A stretch of 64,000 bases of DNA from Bostrychus sinensis (taxonomy: Eukaryota > Chordata > Actinopteri > Gobiiformes > Eleotridae): NCBI GenBank assembly GCA_020698575.1, contig CM036248.1:21192229-21256228 (forward strand), written 5' to 3'. Shown in pieces: positions 1 to 12,500 of the stretch (its first letter is position 1; each line of letters opens with the position of its first letter). The notes under the pieces are model-generated. The model was not told the DNA's origin. It was given only the letters and a program-made list of their open reading frames with translations, and made no database searches. A program made the position numbers and the translations under genes.

Positions 1-20
1 TCTCTCTCTCTCTCTCTCTC
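1..20. repeat. (TC)n microsatellite at window edge
   Basis: The window opens inside a pure TC dinucleotide run, so the full length is unknown. It lies in the mid2 intron upstream of the first visible exon. Bases 21-380 are AT-rich intron ending in a pyrimidine tract and acceptor CTGCAG. Confidence 0.9.
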
Positions 21-380
21 GTTTACTCTCTGTGTACTATATTGAAATTGATACTAATTTTTTACAACTGAAATAAATTCACTTTTCATCCATATTCTAA
101 TTCATCGATATCAGACTGTATTACTTCTCATAATACTGCTACTAATATTTGAAGTAAAAGTATCTAATTTTTTTTATTCCTTCCTTATTCCCTGTTTATT
201 TTAGACGTCACTTTTTATGTCTATATTTACTCCTCACATTTCCTCTTCACCTTTTTCATGTCCTTTATCTTGTTCTCCACTGCGACCTCTCTCTCTGAGT
301 TTTTGGCCCCTCGCTCTTCCCTCATCTCTTCTGACATTTGCCTACTTTTTGCACACAAATGACCTCTGCTCCTCCTGCAG

Positions 381-508
381 GGTTGCCATGGCGACAGCTT
401 CCTCCCAGGTCCTCATCCCTGACGTCAACCTGAATGAGGCTTTTGACAACTTTGCACTGGACTTTTCCAGGGAGAAGAAGATTCTTGAAGGACTAGACTA
501 TCTAACAG
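381..508 (+). CDS. mid2: mid2 exon a: C-terminal part of COS box
   Basis: The acceptor is a pyrimidine-rich tract ending CTGCAG (375-380) and the donor is GTAAGA at 509. The first base completes a split codon from the upstream exon, and the last base is the first base of the next split codon. The exon encodes VAMATASSQVLIPDVNLNEA and the following acidic/basic helix ending in EGLDYLT. In MID proteins the COS box is needed for microtubule binding. An open frame starting at 217 runs into this exon but its first part is intron. Confidence 0.88.
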
Positions 509-3500
509 GTAAGAAGTGTACTCAGCTAAACATTAAAATATCAAGTCTGTTGTATATTATTATGATTATCATAGGCCTATGTTATTCCACTTTTACTGTT
601 TGTGTAAGCCATATATTATTACCTTAAGTAACCCTTCACAGCACTTAAAGACACACTACCCATTTGTTAATTCAAAAAGTAAACTTTGACCATGACAAAA
701 GTGTAATACAGAACATGAAATATAAGTTTAGAGCCTAACTTAAACCTGTCCCACAATTACCTCTGCCCCATTAAACATTATGTTGATACATGCATAATAT
801 TCCAGCATATGTTGTAGCCTCCAGTTTTGAGAACTTGATAATAAAGCCTAAATAATATATTGTATTAAGCTGCTGTTTATCACAGATTTTTTCAATCATA
901 CTCTATACCATACTGTTACCATTATGCAGTTAAAATGTATTTCTTTAAGAAAAAATGTATCATGCAACTTTAAATTAAAGTTCGAATTGTTAACCTTTTT
1001 ATGGTCTTATAATTTTCATACTAATTACAGTTAACTTAACAAAGTACATATGAATAAGCATCAGAAGTGGATAAATAACCAGCTGTTTTAAACCAGTCCA
1101 GGTATTGTTTATTGTTTCAGGGTTTGTTTGTTTTATTTTTTTTGTTTGTTTGTTTGTTTTTTGTTTGTTTTAAATGCACCTTTTTCTTTGCAGCTCCCAA
1201 CCCTCCTTCTATACGAGACGAGCTGTGCACGGCCTCTCACGACACCATCACTGTTCACTGGACGTCTGAAGATGAGTTCAGTGTCACGTCCTACGAGCTA
1301 CAGTACACAATCTACACTGGGCAGACCAACTTCATCAGTAAGTCACCACACATACTGTGTGGATATCTACACACACTAGACCGCATAAAACTATATACAA
1401 GGCTGTCATAGGAGTCTAGTCACATGAGTAGAGAATGCCAAGTCATGCAGCACACATCTGTAGTTGTATGTACACACAAGCATACGAAACATGCAGAGAA
1501 ACCTTAAAAAACTCTCTGACCTCTGACAAGAATGTAGAACAACACAATACTTCCCAGTTTTATTTCCTCTTCTTCAATATTTTATACAGTCTGTGTTACA
1601 TAATCTAGCTTCACTCTGTTGTGTTTCCATCTTTTTATTTTTAGTGAGTTATCATGAGTATATAAGAGATTGAAAGATGTATATCACAAGGGACCAGCTC
1701 AGATATTACTTGAGGTCTCTGTTTTACCTTGCAGTAATCATTTTGCCTACAGATGTTAAATCATTCTGAATACAATTAAGACAACTAACAGTTTTACATA
1801 ATATCAAGTTTGTCAATATCATTACTATGACTCACATGAAGGTTAATGTTTTTTTTTGTTTTTTGTTTTTGTTTTTTTTTAACTAATTATGTCATTTTAA
1901 GTATAGTTGAGTTATATACCATACACACATCTGCAGTGGTGGACTGGCCATCTGTGCTTTCTGAAAGATCGCAGAACAGCTGGTAGCTTGTTGCTTTATT
2001 TGACTTTATTATACACTCATAGACAGACAGCCAGGCCAGAGAGGGCACCAATGTAGCCTGCGGTTGCTGTGGCCAGACAGAGCTGAGATCAGGCACCCCA
2101 GCCGTAAAGACTGCAGTGTCGAACAGACGGACGTGTTTTGGCCCTATTTCTAGTTTAATCCATTAGACTCCATCCTTTCAGCGTGAAGCAGGTGACTGCA
2201 TTATGTGTGTAAAAACTGTCCAATGAACATGGAACATGGCTATTTTCTTGCAAACACCTCAGACAGACAGGAGGGTACCTCTGCTCCTCTGTGACTGGAG
2301 AATGTGAGTGCTCACAGTGCAGTCTTTAGAGTTTTATTACTTTATTATAGGGCTGGGAAAATTAACGCAGTGCGTTAATTTATTGATTTAATCGCGTTAA
2401 TTTCAATTGACGCATCGATTAATTTGATCACAACAAAAATATTACGACGCCACGGGTCTTCCAGCGGGGCAGAAATGCATTGCTCGAGCGTTGAAGACGA
2501 CACATTTCCGTTTCCATCCATCCGACGCGTTCGAGATGAGCTAGACTTGCGCAGTTTCGATCAGTGTCGGTCTGTGCGCAGTGCACGCCGTTAGATTTGT
2601 GTCCGACTTGTTCCCGACTTGCTCTGACACCACAAGTGCGACGGTCACCGTGAGATCCAAACGAAACCAGCACCTGAGCCAGGGCCGCAGTTCATCAGGA
2701 GCAACTGCGGAGGCTGCACGGCTCAGTGCATGATGGGAAAACGCACACCTGTCAGCGGTGAACGGACAGATGATTGGATCTGAGTTTAGTGCTGATCAGA
2801 AACACACGGGAGAAGTGGATTTCGGGCGTGATGATGATGCGTGATCTGAGCCACAACTGTCCCACTTCAGTACAGGTGTATTTCCCCTCCTCTCATTGCA
2901 GCCATGCACTCTCGTTCACAATCCAGGCGAGGCACAGTTCATCTTGCCTGGAAAATCCAGACTGATATGTCTCTGTGTTATTCTACAGAGAAATATCAGT
3001 CTGGTCACCACGCCGTCGCAGTGGTTTACTCAAATCCAAACCGTACCATGCATTTTGATTGGTTTATTTAAGTCACGTCACTCGTACGAGTCTCCTCACC
3101 GACAACAATCAAGATGGCGCACCGAGGAGCAGAGAGTTTGTTTCATTCAGTGGTATGGTAATGTTGAAATAATTCCCTCGTTCCTCCCTCATGGCTTCAC
3201 TACTCCGTTTGTTTACATTCTCACTTTCTTGTCGCTTTGTTAACATCACGTCCGCCATTTTCTGATTGGCTAACTCCGCTGTCCGTTAACTCGGGTTTGC
3301 TCCGCCCTAGAAATCTAATTGATTCTAAGGCGACCAGACTCATCCGCTGGTACAGCGGTGAGTCTGGAATTTCCAGGCAACAGTTCATCTCGAACGAGCC
3401 TAATGCAACAAGTGAACGAGCTAAAGCAGCATGAGTGACCAAAAAGACACATTGCTAAATGGACAATTCTGCTTCAAATCGTCACCAGACAGCAATATAG

Positions 3501-6500
3501 ACAAAACAAAAGTTATGTGCAGTCTATGCAAGGATGAGTTCAATTACCACTGAAGTAACACAGTTCATAGTATTTACACTGTTGTGAACCACAACAATTG
3601 TTATTAATTGAAGAATTAAACTTATTTTTGTTAAAGTTTTAAAAGAGATTACACATGCTTTTTTTAGGCAAGTTTTGTGTATTTGTTGGTTGTACCTTAT
3701 TTAGGCAAACTTTGTCTGAGTTACAGGTCTCAAAGAGACTATTAATTTATTTTCTTTGCGAGTTTTGTTTGCATTGCACAAGTTTACAGTAAAGTATGTG
3801 AAGGTTAATTCAAAATAAATGTTCTAAATTTACAATTTTGTGTTTGTACGTAAATTCATAATACGATTAATTGCGATTAATAACTGGTAGTTATTAATCG
3901 TGATTAATTTTTTTCAGATTTGCGATGAATTAGTTGTTGTTTTTTATCAATCAATCAACCCGGCCCTACTTTATTATTATTATTACTTAATTAATGGAGA
4001 GTAATAATTACACTAAAGCACCAACAACCAACCATTCCCTTGCTCAGTCCTTTACTGCGCTCTCTCTTCGCCCTGGTGAAGCCTGTTTGAACAGCGAACA
4101 GAACCAAGCAAACCCCGACCTGACACTGACATCTTCCCCTGTGCACTGTACAGGACAATAGTGTAAATGGCTCATGAGCTCTCTGTTGTGTCCCAGAAAG
4201 ACATCTGTGTGCAGGAATGAGGCATTGGCCTTGATGTCACAGATGCGTTGTTTTTAAAAACATGAGGGAAGTGAAGTGTCATCTGCTGCTTTGAGGTACA
4301 GGTAGCTGTATTTGGGACAGTACCCCCCTCATACCACAGGAAAGTGCATTTAAAATATAAACATGTTGAATATGAGACTGTGAAACCAACCAACATTAGA
4401 CTGTACAGTGTATTATGTGTACTTCCCTCAGTAGTGTGTTCTACAGTAGGCCTACATATTGACTACATTATGTCACTATTATACACATGTCAAACCGAAA
4501 TGATAAAGTATATATCTTACATAACATTCAGCAGAGGTAAAGCCATTTGGGGGCTATGGTTGTTATAGTAAATACAAACACCCTAAATTCAACCCAATGG
4601 TAGTTATGCAGGTTTCTTATCTAAAAAGCACCACTGCTTTGTTACAAATTGTTTGGGGGGAGGACCCTCAGACCCCCTAATGCAGTTCCATCAATTTACC
4701 TATATTTAACTTGAAAATATTCTAACATAATGATAATAAAAAGGACTAAATAAAAAATAAATAGGACTTAAACAGGATTAAACTGCATGAATTACATAAT
4801 TTTGCATAGTTTATACCTAAAGTCCTGTCTTACTTTACATATGTAAAGCCACACAATTTCTGAGGTTATTGGTGTAGTCTATAAAGTTAAAATCAATAAA
4901 CACACAATTAAATACATGTTACCTGTCTTTGTTTATTGTAGGGAAATAATTTTTGTAGCTTTGGTTTTTTTGTGATAGGGCCAGGGCTGTTTTTAATTCC
5001 CAGTCCGCCCCTGTACATCTGTGACACTATAGTAAATGTGCATTACCAAAATCATATGGTATAACAAACACTAGCTCATGACACCTATTTGCAAGCCATT
5101 TTGCTTTGCAATAAAATATTCTTCAATTGATTCTAATACAGAAAAAGAAAGGGGTCACAAGCCAGTATATTTCTTTTAGATGTTTTTTGGCCATTTTTTT
5201 AAGCTTTATTGTTCGGACAGAGTATAGTAGGAAATCAGGGAGAGAGCAGGGGGAGGCATTTGGGTAACTGTCAGAGTCCAACCTTGAATCCACTACGCAG
5301 GGGCAGGCTGTAATTGCCCTATAATAACTGTATACTATATGCGCCAATGTACTTTGTTATAGTCCCAAACTCGGATAAATGGAGAAGGTTGTGTCAGAAA
5401 GGGCATCTGAGGTAAAACCTAAGCCCAATTGCTCTGTGAATCATTGCACATAGGCAAGGATTAAATGATATGACCCTGGCAGGGAAAAGCTGAAAGAAGA
5501 TATTAGCACTACAGTATAGCTGACTATTTACAACCTGACACTACCACAGTCATATCACCATTAGAAATGATTATAAATTTTGACCAGGTCTACATTAATG
5601 GGAATGCTATTAGTCTAGACAAGATCATGCTCCAGTGGAAATTATAGTAGATTATAGGGGACATAGGGGTGGTGTAAATTGCCTCTTATTGGCACTTGAG
5701 TGAGAAGGATATGATTAAGGCAAATAATCCTGAACATGCACAAACCCACACCTGTGCACTCCACTCGTCTTGGCCTCCTTCATGCTGTCATCATCCTCTC
5801 CCTCTCTCTCCCCAGAGCCTGACATTTCACCGTCTAAAGTGCCCTAACCATTTGAAACATCAGGATACATTTCATCGGTGCTAGACAGAGTGGCTCACAT
5901 ATGCAGCTGCCACAGAGTCCTTCGAGATTCACAGAGAAACTGAGAAACCCATTTAGTCCACTGAGCCACTTGAGTTTTTACCTCACATCTCACTCCAAGT
6001 TTCCAAGTGGCTAAATGCTCTCACTGGTCTGATCCTCCTGTTTTCCTGCCCTGAGAAAGGTAATCGGGGGTAAAGTCAGGTGAACCATGGATTTGCGTGA
6101 TCATCCGAGCACAACGGCAGAAAATAAATTCAGCAAATGACACCAAACCTGTATTAGTGTTATATTACAGTGTCATGTTTATGGCTTAGTTTGACTTTAA
6201 CAAAATCTAAAGTAATGGTCAGATTTAGATGTCATTTTCAGAAAAAGGTCAGTAATTGGCCAAAGAATCATGTCCCATTGTGAGACATACTAACTTCAGC
6301 CACAAGAGGTCATTAAAGAAACAAATTACCATTCTTTACCATTCAAACATATAAGGCCTTTGTGGAAAACATTTACCCCAGAACTATGGTAGAACATTCC
6401 TGTTCTCCTATTATCGTTACCATTGTGAGATAGAACCAATGCCTCTTTGCTGTCCAATTACATCTGTATAATGTGATTTTTTTTTTTTTTTTATTTTTTT

Positions 6501-9500
6501 TTTTTTTATCTAACACGGGATGCTGATTATATATTTTATTGAGTACATGGAAGAAAGTTGACCACTATAGAAATGCTGCTAAAATCTTGTGAGAAATCTT
6601 GAGGCAAGAGCTGCCCAGAATAGGTTGGTTGATAATTTTACCAGCTTAAATGTCATGGAAAGCTTTACTTATCCATTGACCTATTTCTTTGTATTATATT
6701 GTCTAAGATCCCACATGTTAACACAGCGCTCTCCTACTGCCATCTCTGTTCCACATGTATTCATAAGCACTGGCCCATGGTGAAGCATTAATATGATTAT
6801 GAGCAGTGAAAGGCAGTATCACAGCGGGCGCGACGGCAGCACTGAGATGGGAAAGTCTCTCTCTCTCTGGATCTCCACAGGGCATTGAGCATACAACCAG
6901 CAGGATCTATCTGCTGCCATGTACCACTGTTTGAAAAGATTATGACTGAGTACTAGTGTCTGTGAAGAACGCGTGAGATGACACTGAGATAGACCCTATG
7001 TAAATCTGAACTTAATGCACTACAAGTACTTTAACTGCCAACTTGCTACTGCATCTGTTCCTGCAGAAGGTCAATGCTTTACCCTCAGAAAAAGCATTCA
7101 AATGGTATAAACCCATGTGAGGTCCAGGGCATGGGGTGAGATTACATACAGCCAGCAGTCAGCTTCCATCATAAAATATATTTTGTTATGATCCATCAAA
7201 CAGCCTTAAATTGGCTTTCTCTGAAAATTTGTGCTCACAAACCCAGTCTGGATTTTTTTTTTTCCAATCTAAAATGAATTTCAGTTTATGTCTAATTATC
7301 TTAATTCTATGTTGTCATATTTGAAAAGAAAAAAAAAAACTCCTATATGGGCATTTATTAAACTCTTATATATTACATTACATTGCATTATTCTTCTATT
7401 GCATGATCAAAAACATATATATTTACATCATCTTTTCTGTCTACTAATGCAAAAACATACACCTGTATACACACGCCTTTACTTTCAGATTTCCTTTTAT
7501 TCAAATTTGATATCAAGCCTCTTCATCTCACTTTGAATCCACAGTACTTTCTGGATCAGCATGTCTATTTCAGTGTCCAACAGCCCTTTTTTCTCCTGTG
7601 GCTGGCTGGAGAAGTGATATTGCATATTGCTGTGTGTTGACCTAATTTGATGTAGCAAAGAAGGAAGAAGAGGTGCCGTGGAGATCAAAAGCTTTAAAAA
7701 TGGAAAGCAGCATTTCCCATATCAGCTTTTTAAAATCCACATAATGTTGTAGCCTCCCCAGTTTTTACAGAAAGAGACTGAAACGACAGGTGGGCGGCTA
7801 CATTTTCATAACAACAGGGACTGCTGTCAGTGTAGGACAATGCTGTGAGCAGAGTCTTTGTTGACGCTTAATGCATATTTGTAAATGAGGCTGAAGCAGA
7901 AATAACTTGCATAAAGAAAGATTCAAGCAGTTTTAAAGCTCTTTCACTCAGTGCTGGAGGAAGTACTTCATTTCTACAGAACTGATACAGGGACAAAAAA
8001 AATACTATACTATTAAAACAAAGTACTCTTACTTTGTTACATTTCGCCACTGTTTTACACTATAAGAAAGATGGGGAGGGGGGGGAATCTTGTGGAAGTC
8101 ATCAGAAACAAATAGCTTTTACCTCTGCGAGTCGCCTCCCCTCATTCATACTTAAAGCCGTTCACTTTTAAAGCCCTTATTTGTGCCCTGTGAAGTATTT
8201 ATATTTACAAGCAGACTCTCAGCTATTACTTATGCATGCTGTTGCCATCTCACTCAATAATTCACTATGCATCCAGAGGGCACGAGTCACACGGCAGGGA
8301 TGGCCCACTGAGCGCTTTCTCTTTTTCAGGATTGTATTTCCTCTGCACTCCTGTCAGGCTATAAACACTGAAAATGTTGCAAGTTATTCCACTTTGCACA
8401 AACAATTATCATATTATTACCAGCAGTGTTTTGTTTGTCTGTAATATCTTGATTTGTTTAGTTGTTCTATTTTTAAGTTTTTTATGCTGTTAATTCTAAA
8501 GTAAAGACTCAACGTTTTGTCATTCACTGTGAAAGATTCAAAAACCACAGCCGCAAGGTCATGCCTGGCTAAATGTGGGACTTGTACTTCTTTGCCAGAA
8601 ACATTTCTGGTTAGACAGTCAACAGTTTGTTTTTCCTATTCCCAAAAGGCTGTTTATTAGCAGTATTGTCTAAAAAGATAAAACAATGGCAGCCTTACCT
8701 AAAGCTGCCTTGATCTGTTTGATTGAATTACTAGCAGTTGTTTTCACACATTAATAAATTTCAAAAGACCACACCGTCTGCTCAAAACAGAGATATCTGT
8801 TCTGTTCTCGACCAGGCATACTTCATCTTGGCGCAGGTTTAAGTAACTCCCCGTCATTTTGGGATGTTGTTAAAATTGCCCACATTTTGAAACATTTACC
8901 AACAGAGAAAGGAATCAGTGTCAATGTACAAAAAATACACCAAGTGAGTTAGTATTTTTAGTCTGTATCTCAGAATTATACAGAATCACTTACACTTCTG
9001 GATCCAAACCATTTCAGAAGATGAATCACCACTGAGAGCCAAGGTCATGTTGGAAAAACGCTGTCACTGTATTTGATGGTGAAGTGAGGTTTGATGTAAG
9101 CCTACTCAGAAAGTATGAGGAAGTCTCACTAATGTTATGTGTTGTGTGTGGATTTGTCTGTCAGGTCTGTACAACTCTGCAGACAGCTGGATGATCGTTC
9201 CCAACATCAAGCAGAACCACTACACGGTGCACGGTTTGCAGAGTGGCACCCGCTATATCTTCTTTGTCAAGGCCATCAACCAGGCAGGAAGCCGCAACAG
9301 TGAGCCAGCGCGCCTCAAGACCAACAGTGAGTAAAGCTGCAAGTTTATTTATGCGTCTTATGTTGAACCTGCGGGGTGCATCACTTTCAAGTTATTTCTG
9401 TAGGAGTGAAACTAGGAAATGTAGATGCAATTATTTTGGGTTGATAGTGTGCACTCATTTTAATGCTAAATGTAATATATAACTAAAAAGTACTAATATT

Positions 9501-12500
9501 ACTTCTACTCCTACTTCTGTTACTGCTACCTCTCCTACAGCTATTAACAAAGCTATTACCTACTACTAATTCTGATATTTTTCCTCATAAAAGCATTACT
9601 TTCCACCTCTGTTTAGGGAGTATAGTTTATGATTAGGCTTCATTATGTTCCTGCCTTTTGCACAGGCAACACAGCCTTGTGTTTTTAAATTAATATCTTT
9701 TTTTCTGTTTCTCATACCAGAGTTTGGGGTGTTTTGTCCATGCATGTTTTCACTTATTATTCTGCACTTGTCCGACTGAATGAACCTGTAAAAAAAAAAA
9801 AAAAAGAGACACTATCCAGTTGTGATTGGGACTAATCCTGAGGCAACAATATTGACGAGATAAAACTTACAGCTCATTCAGAGTATACACATAGCCTGCT
9901 CAATAAACACCTGAAAAATAGACATTGCACCAGTATATTGCATAAAAACTTTAAATAAATTTTTTGCAGACTTTTCTCTATTGCTTTTAGGTGTGTGGCA
10001 GTTAGCTGTTATCTCTGCTACTTTGCTGGGTGAAAAAAAAAGTAGCAAATTCATTTGACAAGTACTACTCACTGTGTGGTTGTACTGTAGCTTAGGTTCA
10101 GCACACCGCCAAAATGTTACTAATTTAAATGTTTTTAAAGTTCAACTGAAGTTTAGGTTTGTAAAATACTGAAGCTCTGCTGTGTCTCTGCCTTTAAAAT
10201 AGTCAAGATTTAAAAAACATAACTTTTCTTGTGGCTTTTTCCATCTGAGGTCACCACAGCAAATCATTTGTCAGTTAGTGCGCAGTGATTTGTATATTGA
10301 TTTTAGTATATTGGTTTTTTTTTACACTAGATGCCCTTCCTGATGCAATCCTCTCCATTTATCCAGGCTTGGGATTGGCTTGTGGCTTCCTGAGGCATAA
10401 GCATATTAAATTGTCAACAACAAGAGAGTACCTTTCAATTATTTCATATAAAACAACTTACTCTGAACACACAAATAAGCTTATAGCTACTAAAAACCTT
10501 ACACATTTTTACACATTATAAAATGCATTTCTAGTTAACTAAGATGTGCCAGAATTTTTAGTGCAAAAGGTGCATATTGAAAATAGCCAAGCACCCCATC
10601 CTTTAAACACCAAAAGAAGACAGTTGCACATTGAACACAATTACAGTTAGGTGGAAATATATAATGTGCATAAGTGGTTGATCAAAACATAAGGATATAT
10701 CCTGACATATGCAGTTTTATTTCTACATTTTATAACTTCTGACTTTTTATGTTACTAATGAGAATTGTATTTTTATTATTCAATTTCCTGGCAAGCTGTT
10801 AGTCTGGAAGTAAGAGGACACTAATTTATCTTTTATGTGATATATTTTACAGCTAGACTATTAGTCAGGAGTGTCTTTAAAAGCAGTAGTTCACCTGTCC
10901 TGTTGATGTGATGGGGCATCTGCTGCTGTAACCCTGCGACCCCTGCAGGTCCCAAACTGTGAATCTGCCTGTGGGACATGTAACTAATCAGCACTTTACC
11001 TCTATTCTGGGTTTTTTACTGGATCAGTGCCTCTTTATGCTGTGGTGCTGGCATGTGGCTGGGGAGCAGTTCCACATGAAGTGAAATAGTGCTGAAGCTG
11101 GCAGCTCTGTCACCACCATCCTCTCATATCAAGTGTAGTACACCTCGTGTGCTATATGTGTGCTACCAGTTCTGTTAAATAGTAGATAGGGAAGTTGTTA
11201 TAGCATTATTGTCACCTTTGTTACTATATTTCATTTAAAGGTGTCAGTGTAAAATGCTGTATGTAGTTGAGCGAAAAGAAAGAAAATTTACTTTTAGAGC
11301 TTCAGAGAACATCCCATAAGTATTCTTTTCAGTGGTTTAGCAGTTGTGAACTAATGAGAGTCAGAACATTTTTGCTGTGGATTTGTACAGAAGGTAGCAT
11401 TGCTGTTTATTTACTCTAAAAGGGAGCAGTGTGAGCAATTTGCCACCAAAAAGTTCACTACACACCCCACTAACTTTGAATAAGGATCAACATTTTAATA
11501 TTGACTCAAACAAACCTTTAGATTGTAACAACAACAAGTTCTCTCTGTATTATTATTATTATTATAATACCTCTCAGCAAGGAGGTTGTGGGTTCAATTC
11601 CTGCACCAGCCACATTCTGGAGTCACTGTGGGTTCTCTCCAGGTATTCTGGCTTCCTCCCACCATCTAAAGACATGCATGTGTTGTGAAAAATTAAATTA
11701 CCCCATTACATACAATATATCTGACAGTGCATGTCTGTCTAAGGCCCACAGCTGCTGGGATATGCTCCAGCAAAGCGAAAGTACATGAATTAATGTATTA
11801 TTGTTGTATTTTTGTAAGGAAAACAACTCTTCAGTTTGTTGTGCTGTAAAACCCTTGTTGCATTCTTTAAACTACCGGACCTATCCTTCTTGTAGTTTCT
11901 GATAAATCGGTATTTATAGTGCTGTAGTCATCTGTTCTGCTGGAGCTGTGTTTTTGGATTAAAATGGGTCACAACCAAACTGATCACAAATATCACTATG
12001 TGACAGGCTTATTATACTCCTCTCCGTGGACTGCCAGGCTCTACCCGCTCTTGTAGCAGACATTAAACCCAGAAGCCCTACTTCTTCTTCTTCCCTTTGC
12101 ACTTGGAAGTCGCTGGCTCGGTCTCTGGCTAGATTGGAGTCTTTAGCTGTCACATTTTTAAGATGAGAGACTCTGGAGGCTTTTGGCTAAGCTCATCATA
12201 TTTCAGACAGAGGCTTGAACAGCACAGAAAGCAGTGACAAGAAGTACAGATACTGAAAAACTCGTAGGCCAAAAGACTTACAGCTAGCACACCTAAATAG
12301 TTACTCTGTGTACTGTATGTGAGACAACTCTGAATCGCAACTGTAGCAAAGCAGCTATTTTAACAGTTGTAGTTAATATATATTGAGAGGTGGAAGAATT
12401 ACTTAAAATCTGTACTAAGTAAATGTAATGTGACTTCAAAATAATTTTTCTCAAGTAGAAGTAAAAGTACTTAACACAGTGGAGGATACTTACTGGTACT

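Larger units (their letters stand above)
2348..3968 (+). mobile_element. Internally deleted hAT transposon with BED-finger remnant
   Basis: The ends are TAGGGCTGGG (2348) and CCCGGCCCTA (to 3968), a 10-bp terminal inverted repeat with one mismatch. A perfect 8-bp duplication, CTTTATTA, flanks it at 2340-2347 and 3969-3976, the size expected of hAT. Subterminal sequence is rich in ATTAAYGCG and ATTAATCG palindromes. A BED-finger fragment starts at 3431, so the orientation is +. A second element is inserted at 2944-3380. No transposase core was seen, so the copy is non-autonomous. Confidence 0.88.
1338..9164 (+). other. mid2: mid2 intron (7.8 kb)
   Basis: The largest item is the hAT element at 2348-3968. 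A SINE-like piece lies near 5190-5345 and a poly-T tract at 6478-6507. The remainder is unassigned AT-rich intron. A 16-bp motif at 4223-4238 recurs at 19204-19219 in another mid2 intron. Confidence 0.75.

Noticed and set aside
217..627. 136-codon open frame as a gene
   Set aside because: Only 381-508 is exon; the first part is intron in frame by chance and the last part is downstream of the donor site.
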